The notes beneath the pieces are model-generated. The model did no database searches. It worked only from the letters and a program-made list of their open reading frames with translations, and was not told where the DNA came from. Position numbers and translations under genes: made by a program. A stretch of 64,000 nt of DNA from Anaeromyxobacter diazotrophicus (lineage in GTDB: Bacteria > Myxococcota > Myxococcia > Myxococcales > Anaeromyxobacteraceae): positions 1 to 64,000 of the forward strand of contig NZ_BJTG01000006.1 in assembly GCF_013340205.1 (NCBI RefSeq), read 5' to 3'. Of the stretch, positions 19,483-32,529 are shown in pieces. Numbering within the stretch: position 1 is the stretch's first letter; each line of letters begins with the position of its first letter.

Positions 19483-20463
19483 ATGCCCGTCCTGTCGTAC
19501 CGTGAAGCGCTCAACCAGGCGATGCGCGAGGAGATGGCGCGCGACGACCGCGTCTTCCTCCTCGGCGAGGAGGTCGGCCAGTACAACGGCGCCTACAAGG
19601 TGTCGCAGGGGCTCCTCAAGGAGTTCGGCCCCTGGCGCGTGGTGGACAGCCCGATCTCGGAGCTCGGCTTCGCCGGCCTGGGCGTCGGCGCCGCCATCGC
19701 CGGGCTGCGCCCCATCATCGAGTTCATGACCTGGAACTTCGCGCTGCTGGCCTACGACCAGATCGTGAACAACGCGGCCAAGATGCGCTCGATGTCGGGC
19801 GGGCAGCTCACCTGCCCGGTCGTCTTCCGCGGCGCGCAGGGCGCGGCCCACCAGCTCGCGAGCCAGCACTCGCAGGTGTTCGAGAACATCTACGCCTACA
19901 TCCCCGGGCTCAAGGTGGCGGTGCCGGCCACCCCGCGCGACGCGAAGGGCCTGCTCAAGACCGCCATCCGCGACGAGGATCCGGTGGTCTTCATGGAGTC
20001 CGAGGTCCTCTACGGCTCGAAGGGCGAGGTGGAGGAGGGCGAGCTCCTCATCCCCTTCGGGCAGGCCGAGATCGTGAGGGACGGCGGGGACGTGACGATC
20101 GTCGCCTGGCAGAAGATGCGCTTCGTGGCGCTGAAGGCGGCGGAGCTCCTGGAGCAGGAGGGGATCCACGCCTGCGTCATCGACCCGCGCACGCTGCGGC
20201 CCTTCGACCTCCCCGCGGTGCTCGGCTCGGTCGCCCGCACCCACCGCTGCGTCATCGTCGAGGAGGGGTGGCCGTGGATGGGCTCCGGCGCGCAGCTCGC
20301 CGACGCCGTCCAGCGCCACGCCTTCGACGACCTCGACGCGCCCGTGCTGCGCGTCACCGGGCGCGACGTGCCCATGCCCTACGCCAAGCCGCTCGAGCAC
20401 GAGGTCCTGCCGACGCCCGAGCGCGTCGTCGAGGCCTGCAAGAACGTGCTCTACAGGACCTGA
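19483..20463 (+). CDS. pdhB: Pyruvate dehydrogenase E1 component, beta subunit
   Basis: 326 residues. MPVLSYREALNQAM, FLLGEEVGQYNGAYKVSQGL, DSPISELGFAGLGVGAA and FRGAQGAAHQLASQHSQ are typical E1-beta segments that close the thiamine diphosphate site together with the alpha subunit. The C-terminal half (VIDPRTLRPFD; EEGWPWMGSGAQ) is the transketolase C domain. ATG 19483 gives the standard N-terminus. No good ribosome site is seen. The next gene, for E2, starts two bases after this stop. Confidence 0.93.
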   Translation: MPVLSYREALNQAMREEMARDDRVFLLGEEVGQYNGAYKVSQGLLKEFGPWRVVDSPISELGFAGLGVGAAIAGLRPIIEFMTWNFALLAYDQIVNNAAKMRSMSGGQLTCPVVFRGAQGAAHQLASQHSQVFENIYAYIPGLKVAVPATPRDAKGLLKTAIRDEDPVVFMESEVLYGSKGEVEEGELLIPFGQAEIVRDGGDVTIVAWQKMRFVALKAAELLEQEGIHACVIDPRTLRPFDLPAVLGSVARTHRCVIVEEGWPWMGSGAQLADAVQRHAFDDLDAPVLRVTGRDVPMPYAKPLEHEVLPTPERVVEACKNVLYRT

Positions 20464-20465
20464 CC

Positions 20466-21841
<1,376 letters not shown>

Positions 21842-21845
<4 letters not shown>

Positions 21846-23254
21846 AGCGGAAGGCGCGGGCGGCGAGGACCCGCCTCGAGCGCGACACGATGGGCGAGCT
21901 GGCCGTGCCGGCGGACGCGCTCTACGGCGCGCAGACGGCGCGCGCCCTGGAGAACTTCCCCATCTCCGGCCTCCGCCCGCACCCCGCCTTCGTGGACGCG
22001 ACGGTGCGGGTGAAGCTCGCCGCGGCGCGGGTGAACGGGCGGCTGAGGCTGCTCCCCGCCCGCAAGGCCAAGGCCATCGCCGCGGCGGCCGAGGAGGTCC
22101 TGGCCGGCCGGTGGCGCGACCAGTTCGTGGTGGACGTCTACCAGGCCGGGGCCGGGACCTCCCACCACATGAACGTGAACGAGGTGCTGGCGAACCGCGC
22201 CTGCGAGCTGCTGGGCGGCCGGCGCGGCGACGCGAAGCTCGTCCACCCCAACGACGACGTCAACCTGGGGCAGTCCACCAACGACGTCGTGCCCACCGCC
22301 ATGCGGCTGGCGGCGCTCGAGCTCGCGCCGCCGGTGGTGGAGGCGCTCCAGGGCCTGGCGGACACGTTCCAGCAGAAGGCGGAGGACTGGGACGGCATCG
22401 TGAAGTCCGGCCGCACGCACCTCAACGACGCGACGCCCATCCGGCTCGGCCAGGAGGTGTCGGGGTGGGCGGCTGCGCTGCGCGCCGCGGCGGCGCGGCT
22501 GCTCAACGCGCTGCCGGAGGCGGGCGCGCTCGGCATCGGCGGCACCGCGGTCGGGACCGGGCTCAACGCCGACCCGCGCTACCCGGCCCTCATGGTCGAG
22601 GAGCTCTCGAAGCTCACCGGCGCGCCGCTGGTGCTGGCGCCGAACCCGTTCTACGCCATGCAGTCCCTGGCGCCCTTCGTCGCGATCTCGGGCGCGCTGC
22701 GGGGGTCGGCGGTGGAGCTCCTCCGCCTCGGGGGCGACGTGCGGCTCCTCGGCTCGGGCCCCAACACCGGGCTCGGCGAGCTCCGGCTCCCGCCCGTCCA
22801 GCCCGGCTCCTCGATCATGCCCGGGAAGGTGAACCCCTCCATGGCCGAGATGCTGGCCATGGTGAGCTACCAGGTCATCGGCCTCGACGCGGCGGTGGCC
22901 GCGGCGGCGAGCGGCGGCCAGCTCGAGCTCAACGTCATGATGCCGCTCGTCGCCTTCGACCTGTGCCACGCGCTCGGCATCACGGCCGCCGCCGTGCGCG
23001 CCTTCGACGAGCGCTGCGCGCAGGGGCTCGAGGCGGACGAGGCGCGCTGCCGCCACTACGCCGAGCGCACGGTGAGCCTCGCCACCGCGCTCGCGCCCCG
23101 CATCGGCTACGCCGCGGCGGCCGAGATCGTGAAGGCGTCGGTCCGGACCGGCCGCTCCATCGTGGACCTGGCGGAGGAGGGGAGCGGCCTCGGCGCCGCC
23201 GAGGCGCGCCGGATCCTGGATCCCGCGAAGCTGACGCGGCCCGGGCGCGCCTGA
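21842..23254 (+). CDS. Class II fumarase/aspartase superfamily lyase
   Basis: 470 residues from GTG 21842, overlapping the E2 stop. The superfamily signature GSSIMPGKVNP is intact, as are TRLERDTMGELAVPADALYGAQT and GRTHLNDATPIRLGQE. Features point both ways: the N-terminus and ELNVMMPLVA resemble fumarase C, while VYQAGAGTSHHMNVNEV is closer to aspartate ammonia-lyase. The reaction is therefore either fumarate hydration or aspartate deamination. The coupling to pyruvate dehydrogenase genes favours a central-metabolism role. Confidence is high for the superfamily and low for the substrate. Confidence 0.82.
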
Positions 23255-23283
23255 CGCGCCCCCGCCCCCCGCTCCGCGGTAGG

Positions 23284-25044
23284 ATGCGCGCCGTGCCCGC
23301 CGGCCTCCTCCTCGTCGCCCTGCTCGCCGCCCCCGCGCCGGCCCACGCCGCGGCGCGGCCGTCCGGCACGGTGGTCGGCACGCTGCGCCACAAGGGGTGC
23401 TCCTCCGCGCCGCCGCACGCCTCGGTGACGGTGATCGGCCGCGACGCCGGCGCGCAGGCGGACGCCGAGGGGCACTTCGCGCTGGCGCTGCCGCCGGGCA
23501 GCTACTCGCTCGTCATCGCCGGGCCGGGGCTCGTCCCGGACCAGCGGGTGGACGAGGTGCAGGTGGCCGCCGGGCAGACGCACGACCTCGGCACGGTGGA
23601 GGTCTGGCCCGAGGAGCGGCCGCCCGGCTGCGCCAACGCGCCGGCACCGCCCCCCGCGCCCGACGCGCTCGTCGCCACCGCGCCCGACACCCCGGCGCTC
23701 GATCTGCCCGGCACGGCCGTCGCGCCGGCGAGCGCCGCCGGGGAGCAGATCTGGGTGAGGGGGGCCGCGGGCGGGGCGGCCGGGCAGTTCGGCCTCTCGG
23801 GCAACCCCAGCCGCGACGACGAGGACGCGCTCGGGCCGCCCAGCTTCGCCGTGGGGCCGCAGGGCGGCCTGTGGGTGCTCGACACGCTCAACGGCCGCGT
23901 GCAGCGCTTCGACGCCCACGGGCGGTTCGCCGGCAGCTTCCCGCTGCGCCGCCACGCCGGCGACGAGCCGCTCACGGAGGCGGACCTGGTCGTGGCCGAC
24001 GACGGCCACGTCTTCATCTACACCGAGAACGAGCAGGCGACGCTCACCGAGCACGACGCGAGCGGGCGCACCCTGGTCGGCGGCGCGCTCCCGCCCTCGC
24101 TGCGCGGCGTCGCCCAGCTCTGCGCCGGCCGTTCGCGCCCCATCTTCCTCATGCAGAACGGCCAGGCGGTGAAGGCCGAGCTGGGGTGGGGCGGGCTGCG
24201 CGCGGAGGGGCTCTTGCCGGGCATCCCGGCCGGCGACCTGTACGCGCAGGCGGTGCGGCTCGACCGCTGGCGCGCGGCGGTGAAGCTCTCGGCGCGCGAC
24301 GGCCGCGTCCGCCGCACGGTCCAGCTCCACTCGCGCGTCCCCATCACCGGGGTGCGCCTCGTCGGCGTCGACCGGCGCGGCGAGATCGTGCTGGCGGTGG
24401 ACCGCGCCGAGGGGGGCGACGACGGCACCCCGCAGGCCGAGGTGCTCCTGCTGGCGCTCGACCAGCACGGCCACCTCTCGGCGGTCAACTCGGTGCCGCC
24501 CGGCGCGCGGCGGTACGAGTTCCGGGAGTTCGCGCTCGCGCCCGACGGCGCGGTCGTCCAGATGCAGTCCGACGTGGCCGAGGTGCGGTTCGTGCGCTGG
24601 CCGCTCCGGCCGCCGCCGCGCGACGCGGTGGCGGGCGAGGGGCTGGTGCGCGGCCGGGTGGTCGACCCGGGGCGCGGGATCGCCGGCGCCACGGCGATCG
24701 TGGCGCGGCTCCACCTGGCGGTGCCCATCGCGGCCGACGGCGCCTTCGAGGTGCGGCTGCCCGCCGGGAGCTGGCACCTGGCGTTCCGGCGGGCCCCCGC
24801 GCCGGGCCTCGACGCCACGCCGGTCGAGCTGCGTGTGGCGGTGGCGGCCGGCGCCACGGTGGACCTCGGGACGGTCTCGGTGGTCCCGCGGCCCAGGCCC
24901 CCCGCCCTGGCGCCCACCGTCATCATCGGCCCGCTCCCGGGCGTGCGCGAGGAGGAGCCGCCGCTCCGCCCGCCGCCGCCCGGCGCTCCCCCGGCCGCGC
25001 CCGCTGGCGCGGCCCCACCCACCCCCGCCGCCGGCGGGCGGTGA
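23284..25044 (+). CDS. Exported protein with two carboxypeptidase-regulatory-like domains around an NHL-like repeat region
   Basis: 586 residues with a signal peptide (LLLVALLAAPAPAHA). About residues 30-115 form a beta-sandwich like carboxypeptidase regulatory domains (VVGTLRHKG; ADAEGHFALALPPGSYSLVI). Residues 155-450 contain propeller-like strands (GLWVLDTLNGRVQRFDAHG). A second regulatory-like domain follows (VRGRVVDPGRGIAGATAIV; LPAGSWHLAFR), then a Pro-rich tail. No enzyme motif is seen. It probably sits in the periplasm or at the cell surface. An in-frame GTG at 23293 lies seven bases after TAGGAT and is a possible leaderless start; the ATG at 23284 is kept here. Confidence 0.7.
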   Translation: MRAVPAGLLLVALLAAPAPAHAAARPSGTVVGTLRHKGCSSAPPHASVTVIGRDAGAQADAEGHFALALPPGSYSLVIAGPGLVPDQRVDEVQVAAGQTHDLGTVEVWPEERPPGCANAPAPPPAPDALVATAPDTPALDLPGTAVAPASAAGEQIWVRGAAGGAAGQFGLSGNPSRDDEDALGPPSFAVGPQGGLWVLDTLNGRVQRFDAHGRFAGSFPLRRHAGDEPLTEADLVVADDGHVFIYTENEQATLTEHDASGRTLVGGALPPSLRGVAQLCAGRSRPIFLMQNGQAVKAELGWGGLRAEGLLPGIPAGDLYAQAVRLDRWRAAVKLSARDGRVRRTVQLHSRVPITGVRLVGVDRRGEIVLAVDRAEGGDDGTPQAEVLLLALDQHGHLSAVNSVPPGARRYEFREFALAPDGAVVQMQSDVAEVRFVRWPLRPPPRDAVAGEGLVRGRVVDPGRGIAGATAIVARLHLAVPIAADGAFEVRLPAGSWHLAFRRAPAPGLDATPVELRVAVAAGATVDLGTVSVVPRPRPPALAPTVIIGPLPGVREEEPPLRPPPPGAPPAAPAGAAPPTPAAGGR

Positions 25045-25054
25045 GCGAGGACCC

Positions 25055-25600
25055 GTGCCCGCGACGCTCCGCTACTTCATGCTGCCGGCCGACGAGCTGG
25101 CGCTGTTCCGCTTCCTGGCGCGCCACGGCCTGACGGTCTACCCGGAGCTCGTGCCGCCCGGCCTGACGCCGCCGCGCGCGGACGAGCAGCTCGTCCCGGC
25201 GCTCGACGCCCCCGCCTACTACCTCGCGGCCGAGCGCCTCGGCCCCGTCATCGCCCACCCGGTGAAGCGCGGCCCGGACCGCGGCATGCTCGTCATCGAG
25301 GAGATCCCCTCGCCCGTCTTCCACTACGAGCGCTCGCTCCTGAACGAGGAGGGCGAGCTGGTGGGCGGGCGGCTGTGGGCCGAGCTCGACGTCACCGACG
25401 ACTCGAGCACGAACCAGGGGAAGCACCGCGCGCTGCGCAGCATCTTCGAGGACGTGCACGGCTGGTTCCGCAAGACCTTCCGGCGCTCGGATCCGAAGGG
25501 CTGGTGGGTGGGGCCGGCCGCGGGGCGGGCGTGGAAGAGCGAAGGGCTCCTCCTGCGCGAGCCGGGGCACAAGGGGAAGCTCGTCGACGTGTGGCGCTGA
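25055..25600 (+). CDS. Conserved protein of unknown function
   Basis: 181 residues from GTG 25055, with GAGG four bases upstream. The sequence has a regular soluble pattern (LRYFMLPADELALFRFLARHG near the start; GWWVGPAAGRAW near the end), with no membrane segment or signal peptide. Codon use matches the neighbours, so I accept it as a gene. I do not recognise a characterised family. It begins ten bases after the exported-protein gene and may share its transcript. Nothing in the sequence points to a function. Confidence 0.65.
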   Translation: MPATLRYFMLPADELALFRFLARHGLTVYPELVPPGLTPPRADEQLVPALDAPAYYLAAERLGPVIAHPVKRGPDRGMLVIEEIPSPVFHYERSLLNEEGELVGGRLWAELDVTDDSSTNQGKHRALRSIFEDVHGWFRKTFRRSDPKGWWVGPAAGRAWKSEGLLLREPGHKGKLVDVWR

Positions 25601-25683
25601 GGGGGCGGGGCGGCGCCGGCGCGATCGGCTCGACCGAGCGCCGCCGTGTTGCGGCCCCCGCCCGCCTGGGGTACACGCGATGC

Positions 25684-28032
<2,349 letters not shown>

Positions 28033-28210
28033 CGCGCGGGCCGTCCCTGCGGGTCGAGAGCGACCCCCTGCGCCTGACCCGGCGCGGGGGAGACTCGCGA
28101 GCCGCCGGGCGGAGGGCTCCCCTGAATGGCCGAATTACGCGCCGGAGGCGCTGGCACGGCTGGCGCAGGGGGTGTGGCGAGCTGCCACTTGCCGCGAGGA
28201 CCCTCCGCCC

Positions 28211-30280
28211 ATGCTCTCGTCCCTGAAGATCGCCCACAAGGTGCTGGCCAGCTTCGGCGCCGCGCTCGCGCTCACCGCGCTCGCCGGCGGGGTGGCCTAC
28301 ACCGCCATGAGCCGGGTGAGCCAGAAGCTCGATCGCAGCGCCGGGGTGACCGTCCCGAGCCTGGTGGCGCTGGGCGAGTGCGCCGACGCGCACGACCGCG
28401 CCATGCGCGGCCTGGGCTGCCAGCTCGTGACCGGGACCTCCCAGGAGACCCGGCTGGCGTGCCGCCAGCTGGCCCAGGAGTCGTTCCGCGCCATCGACGA
28501 GGCGATGGCCCGCTGGCTCGAGATCCCGCACAGCCAGGAGGTGCTGCAGCTGCAGGGCGCCTGGAAGCCGCTCTACGCCGGGTGGCGCGCCCACACCGAC
28601 AAGCTGAGCGAGCGCCTGGAGGCGCGCGACCGCCTCGCCCGCGACGACCGGTACGACGAGGCGCGCGACGCGGAGCTCCAGGCCTCCCGGGAGTTCCAGC
28701 TCGCGACCGAGGCGCTCGTGTCGGCCGAGGCGCCGCTGCGGGAGATCGTCCACATCACCCGCCGGCACGCGTCGGAGGATCGCTCGGCGGGGGGGGCCGC
28801 CAGCGCCGCGGCCGGGGTCATGCTGCTGGCGGGGTTCCTCGCCACCGCCGGGCTCATGGCGCTCCTCGGCTGGCTGCTCGCCCGGAGCCTCGGCCACACC
28901 GTCGCCGCGCTCGACGCCGAGGCGCAGACCGTCCGCGACGCGGTGGAGGCCGGGGCGCTCGACGTCCGCGGCGACGAGGCGAAGGTCACGCCGGAGTTCC
29001 GGCCGATCGTGCGCGGCGTGAACGCCGTGGCGCAGACCTTCACCCGGCGCTTCCGGATCATCAGCGACTACATGGACAAGCTCTCGCACGGCGAGCTGCC
29101 GGAGCTGCTCACCGCCGAGGTCCGCGGCGAGTACGTCGTCACCCGGGACGCGATCAACCGCTGCGTCACCGCGGTGCAGCGGCTGGTGGCGGACATGGAG
29201 GCGCTCACGAACGCCTCGCTGGAGGGGCGGCTCGCGACGCGGGCGGACCCGGGGCGCCACGAGGGCGACTACCGGCGCGTGGTGGCCGGGGTGAACGCCA
29301 CGCTGGAGGCGGTGCTGGCGCCCATCCAGGAGGCCTCGCGCGTGCTGGCGCGGCTCGCCGAGCGCGACCTCACCGCGCGCGTGACCGGCAAGTACGCCGG
29401 CGAGCACGCGGCCATCCAGGAGGCCATCAACGCCAGCGCGGCGGCCCTCGAGGCTGCGCTGGCCCAGGTGGCGCGCTCGGCCCAGGACCTCTCCTCGGCC
29501 ACCGAGCAGATCGCCTCCGCCAGCCAGGCGGTGGCGAGCGGCGCCTCGGAGCAGGCGAGCTCGATCGAGGAGACGTCGAGCCAGCTCGAGTCGATGACGG
29601 CCATGATCCGGACCGCGGGCGACGGCGCCGCGGCGGCTCAGGGGCTGGCCCAGTCGGCGAAGGGGCTGTCCGAGGGCGGGCAGCAGTCGATGCAGCGGAT
29701 GGGCGACGCCATGGGGAAGATCCGCGCCTCCGCCGAGAGCACCTCGCAGATCATCAAGGACATCAACGAGATCGCCTTCCAGACCAACCTCCTCGCGCTC
29801 AACGCGGCCGTCGAGGCGGCGCGGGCGGGCGAGGCGGGGCGGGGCTTCGCGGTGGTGGCGGAGGAGGTCCGGTCGCTCGCGCTGCGCTCGAAGGAGGCGG
29901 CCAGCAAGACCGAGGCGCTCATCCAGGAGTCGGTGGGCCACGCCGCGGAGGGCGACCGCACGGCGCGGGAGGTGGCCGAGAACCTGGGCCGCATCACCGC
30001 GGAGGTGACCAAGGTGGCGGGGATCGTGGCCGAGCTGTCGGAGGCCTCCGGCGAGCACGCGCGGGCCGTCGGGCAGGTGACCGCGGCCATGGAGCAGATG
30101 AACAAGGTCACCCAGCAGAACGCCGCCAGCTCGGAGGAGTCCTCCTCGGCGTCGTCCGAGCTCGCCGCGCAGGCGCAGGAGCTGTCGGGCCTGGTGGCCA
30201 CGTTCCGGCTCGCGGCCGGCGAGGAGCCCGCCGCCTCGTTCGCGCCGCGGCCGGCCGCCCGGCCCGCCGCGCGCGCCTAG
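28211..30280 (+). CDS. Methyl-accepting chemotaxis protein
   Basis: 689 residues. TM1 is at about residues 8-30, a four-helix-bundle-like periplasmic region runs to about 190, and TM2 is near 200-222. Two HAMP-like linkers follow, then a long signalling coiled coil whose tip is [20 protein letters not shown] with [15 protein letters not shown]. Ligand unknown. The tail is Pro/Ala-rich and ends without the CheR-binding pentapeptide. No che genes are nearby, so it probably feeds an array encoded elsewhere. ATG 28211 gives a proper first membrane helix. Confidence 0.92.
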   Translation: MLSSLKIAHKVLASFGAALALTALAGGVAYTAMSRVSQKLDRSAGVTVPSLVALGECADAHDRAMRGLGCQLVTGTSQETRLACRQLAQESFRAIDEAMARWLEIPHSQEVLQLQGAWKPLYAGWRAHTDKLSERLEARDRLARDDRYDEARDAELQASREFQLATEALVSAEAPLREIVHITRRHASEDRSAGGAASAAAGVMLLAGFLATAGLMALLGWLLARSLGHTVAALDAEAQTVRDAVEAGALDVRGDEAKVTPEFRPIVRGVNAVAQTFTRRFRIISDYMDKLSHGELPELLTAEVRGEYVVTRDAINRCVTAVQRLVADMEALTNASLEGRLATRADPGRHEGDYRRVVAGVNATLEAVLAPIQEASRVLARLAERDLTARVTGKYAGEHAAIQEAINASAAALEAALAQVARSAQDLSSATEQIASASQAVASGASEQASSIEETSSQLESMTAMIRTAGDGAAAAQGLAQSAKGLSEGGQQSMQRMGDAMGKIRASAESTSQIIKDINEIAFQTNLLALNAAVEAARAGEAGRGFAVVAEEVRSLALRSKEAASKTEALIQESVGHAAEGDRTAREVAENLGRITAEVTKVAGIVAELSEASGEHARAVGQVTAAMEQMNKVTQQNAASSEESSSASSELAAQAQELSGLVATFRLAAGEEPAASFAPRPAARPAARA

Positions 30281-30295
30281 CGCCGGCGGCGCGGG

Positions 30296-30332
30296 CAAAG
30301 AAAAACCCCGCCACTCGGACGAAGTGGCGGGG
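30296..30332 (-). terminator. Rho-independent terminator after the tRNA genes (minus strand)
   Basis: A perfect 10-bp stem CCCCGCCACT/AGTGGCGGGG (30306-30315 and 30323-30332) with a 7-base loop. On the minus strand it is followed by TTTTTCTTT. It lies seven bases after the tRNA-Glu gene and also faces the chemoreceptor gene end. Confidence 0.88.
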
Positions 30333-30338
30333 CGGAGA

Positions 30339-30413
30339 TGGTGACCCCTACGGGACTTGAACCCATGTCTTCGACGTGAGAGGCCGACGTCCTAACCACT
30401 AGACTAAGGGGCC
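30339..30413 (-). tRNA. tRNA-Glu (anticodon CUC)
   Basis: The reverse complement folds into a full cloverleaf: acceptor GGCCCCT pairing with AGGGGTC, discriminator A, and encoded CCA (complement 30339-30341). The T arm carries GGTTCAAGTCCC. The anticodon arm is TCGGC, loop CTCTCAC, GTCGA, giving anticodon CUC. Length with CCA is 75 bases. Confidence 0.95.
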
Positions 30414-30473
30414 ACGAAACTGCTGCTGATCTACCGGCGGCCGGTGCTGGAGTCAACGGCCGCGCTACGAAAT

Positions 30474-30547
30474 TGGCTGGGGGACAAGGACTCGAACCTT
30501 GATAGCCAGATCCAGAGACTGGCGTCCTGCCGTTAGACGATCCCCCA
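30474..30547 (-). tRNA. tRNA-Gln (anticodon CUG)
   Basis: The reverse complement begins TGGGGGATCGTCTAACGGC and ends in encoded CCA, with acceptor pairing TGGGGGA/TCCCCCA, the U1-A72 pair typical of tRNA-Gln, and T arm AAGGTTCGAGTCCTT. The anticodon loop CTCTGGA gives CUG. The last anticodon-stem pair is a U31-U39 mismatch. Length with CCA is 74 bases. It is 60 bases upstream of tRNA-Glu on the same strand. Confidence 0.95.
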
Positions 30548-30560
30548 AGGATCCACCGGC

Positions 30561-30920
30561 TCAGCGCCGGCTCTTCTTCTCCTTCGGCGAGACCAGCACG
30601 AACACCCGCGTCTCGCCGTTCAGCTCGTAGACGTTGAGACCTTCCCAGCCGCCCGGCTTCGACTCCGGGTTCACGATGTGGACCGCCTTCACGCCCGGCT
30701 GGTTGACGATCGCCTTCCGGGGATAACGCCCGGGAGGATAGACCGCCTTGTAGAACTTGAGCGTCTCCTCGTAGCTCTTCTCGACCCGGTACCGGTTGGC
30801 TTCCACCGGCCGGGCCTCGTCGGGGAGGGCGGCACCCGCCACCCGCTCCGCACGAGCCGCCGCGGCCGCCGTCAGGCAAACCGCAGCAAGCGCGGCCTTA
30901 TAGCGAGAGGGTACCCGCAC
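30561..30920 (-). CDS. Small exported protein of unknown function
   Basis: 119 residues from GTG 30920. The N-terminus is a clear signal peptide: RYK, then AALAAVCLTAAAA, then an ARA cleavage site. The mature part is hydrophilic and regular (RYRVEKSYEETLKFYKAVY; KAVHIVNPESKPGGWEGLNVYEL) and ends in a lysine-rich tail. I do not recognise the family. The gene lies between gltX and tRNA-Gln on the same strand. A near-consensus promoter overlaps its first codons. If that promoter made this mRNA, translation would have to start lower (GTG 30842) and the signal peptide would be lost, so the upstream start is preferred. Confidence 0.6.
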   Translation of the reverse strand: MRVPSRYKAALAAVCLTAAAAARAERVAGAALPDEARPVEANRYRVEKSYEETLKFYKAVYPPGRYPRKAIVNQPGVKAVHIVNPESKPGGWEGLNVYELNGETRVFVLVSPKEKKSRR

Positions 30921-30925
30921 GTCAA
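30897..30925 (-). promoter_or_regulatory. Near-consensus sigma-70 promoter inside the 5' end of the small exported-protein gene
   Basis: On the minus strand TTGACG (complement 30920-30925), a 17-bp spacer and TATAAG (complement 30897-30902) give the best promoter in the window. Predicted initiation is near 30890, inside the signal-peptide codons. It most likely drives the tRNA-Gln and tRNA-Glu genes downstream. Confidence 0.55.
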
Positions 30926-30962
30926 GCCTCTGCTTACCGGGCGTTCGGCCCGGCGTCAACGG

Positions 30963-31006
30963 CGCGCGCCGGGCCGGCGCCGCGGGGGTCGGGCGCCCGG
31001 CGCGCG
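30963..31006 (-). terminator. Strong hairpin after gltX
   Basis: A perfect 11-bp stem CGCGCGCCGGG/CCCGGCGCGCG (30963-30973 and 30996-31006) lies just past the gltX stop on the minus strand. There is no T-run, so termination may be partial or need Rho. Confidence 0.4.
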
Positions 31007-31028
31007 CGGGGGCGAGGCGAGGGGCCGC

Positions 31029-32450
31029 TCACCCGATCACCTTCGCCGCCGCGTCGAGCCGCGCCAGGGTCTCGTCGCGCCCCAGGATCTGCACCACGTC
31101 GTAGATGCCGGGCGAGGCGGTGCCGCCGGTCAGGGCCACCCGGACCGGCTGCGCCACCTTGCCGACCGAAAGCCCGCGCGCGGCGGCGGTGTCCTGGAAG
31201 AGCTTCTCCAGCGCCGCGGTCTCGAGCGCCGGGAGCCCCGCCACGCCGTCGCGGATGGCCTGCAGGGTGGGCCGGGCGTCGGGGGTCAGGAACTTGTCCT
31301 TCGCCTTCGGGTCGAGCTGGATGGGCGCATAGAAGTAGCGGAACTGCTGCACCATCTCGCCGAAGGTCTTGGCGCGCTCGCGCGCGACGTCGGCCACGTG
31401 GCGCAGCTTCTCGCCGTCCTCCGCCGGGAGCCCGGCGGCGCGGAAGTAGGGGACCGCCCGCCGCGCCACCTCGTCGCGGGGGAGCTTGCGCATCCACTCG
31501 TGGTTCACCCAGGTCATCTTCTCGGGGTTGAACACGCCGGCGGTCGCGCCCACGTCCTTGAAGTCGAAGTGCTGGACCAGCTCGTCCAGCGTGAAGATCT
31601 CCTGGTCGCCGTGCGACCAGCCGAGGCGGGCCAGGTAGTTCACCACCGCGTGCGGGAGGTAGCCCATGTCGCGGTAGGCGGTGACGCTGGTGGCGCCGTG
31701 GCGCTTCGAGAGCCGGGTCTTGTCCGCCCCCAGGATCATCGGCAGGTGCGCGAAGACCGGCACCGGGACCCCCAGCGCCTCGTACATGAGGATCTGGCGG
31801 GCGGTGTTGTTGACGTGGTCGTCGCCGCGCGCGACGAGCGAGATCTTCATCTCGATGTCGTCGACGAGCGCGCCGAAGTTGTAGAGGGGCACGCCGTCGC
31901 CGCGGAGGATGACCTCGTCCTGCAGGGTGTCGTGCGGGGTGGTGATGGGGCCCTTCACCAGGTCGTGGTAGGTGGTCGCGCCGGTCTCCGGCATCCGGAA
32001 CCGGATGACGTGCGGCCGCGAGGGGTCGTACGGCTTCTCGCGGCAGGTGCCGGGGTACTTGAACTGGCGCTTCTCGGCCTCGGCGCGCTTGCGGCCGGCG
32101 TCGAGCTCCTCGCGCGTGCAGTAGCACGCAAAGGCCTTCCTCTCGGCGATGAGCTTCTCGGCGTAGCGCTGGTAGACCGCGAGCCGCTCGGTCTGCGAGT
32201 AGGGGGCGTACGGACCGCCCACCTCGGGGCCCTCGTCCCAGTCGAGGCCCAGCCAGCGCAGCCCGTCGAGGATGGCGTCGACCGCCTGCTGGGTCGAGCG
32301 CTCGCGGTCGGTGTCCTCGATGCGGAGGACGAAGGTGCCGCCGGTGCGGCGCGCCCAGAGCCAGTTGAAGAGCGCCGTGCGGGCGCCGCCGATGTGCAGG
32401 TATCCGGTGGGGGAGGGTGCGAAGCGCACCCGGGGCTTGTCCGTACTCAT
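31029..32450 (-). CDS. gltX: Glutamyl-tRNA synthetase
   Basis: 473 residues. VRFAPSPTGYLHIGGARTA carries the HIGH motif, YNFGALVDD and GDDHVNNTARQ are typical core segments, and ADKTRLSKRHGA is the KMSKS loop. The C-terminal helical anticodon-binding region is of normal length. It charges tRNA-Glu, whose CUC gene lies 0.6 kb downstream. ATG 32450 is chosen as the family-length start; an in-frame ATG at 32468 would add six residues. TAGCTT ends eight bases before the chosen ATG, a possible leaderless promoter. Confidence 0.96.
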   Translation of the reverse strand: MSTDKPRVRFAPSPTGYLHIGGARTALFNWLWARRTGGTFVLRIEDTDRERSTQQAVDAILDGLRWLGLDWDEGPEVGGPYAPYSQTERLAVYQRYAEKLIAERKAFACYCTREELDAGRKRAEAEKRQFKYPGTCREKPYDPSRPHVIRFRMPETGATTYHDLVKGPITTPHDTLQDEVILRGDGVPLYNFGALVDDIEMKISLVARGDDHVNNTARQILMYEALGVPVPVFAHLPMILGADKTRLSKRHGATSVTAYRDMGYLPHAVVNYLARLGWSHGDQEIFTLDELVQHFDFKDVGATAGVFNPEKMTWVNHEWMRKLPRDEVARRAVPYFRAAGLPAEDGEKLRHVADVARERAKTFGEMVQQFRYFYAPIQLDPKAKDKFLTPDARPTLQAIRDGVAGLPALETAALEKLFQDTAAARGLSVGKVAQPVRVALTGGTASPGIYDVVQILGRDETLARLDAAAKVIG

Positions 32451-32517
32451 GCGCGCGGAAGCTAGCATGAAAAGCCGCGGGGGCGGCCGCGGCGCAGCGG
32501 CCGGCGTCCCCCGTTGC

Positions 32518-32523
32518 TAGCAT
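32518..32523 (+). promoter_or_regulatory. Candidate leaderless -10 element before the matrixin operon
   Basis: TAGCAT lies six bases before GTG 32530, with no ribosome site between. It is part of CCGTTGCTAGCATG, almost identical to CCGTTGCTAACATG at 35507-35520 upstream of the large Cys-rich gene. Confidence 0.3.
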
Positions 32524-32529
32524 GCAGCC

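Noticed and set aside
28152..28170. TGGCAC-like element before the chemoreceptor gene, considered as a sigma-54 promoter
   Set aside because: The -24 box is good but the -12 box reads GCGC instead of TTGC, and there is no activator gene nearby.
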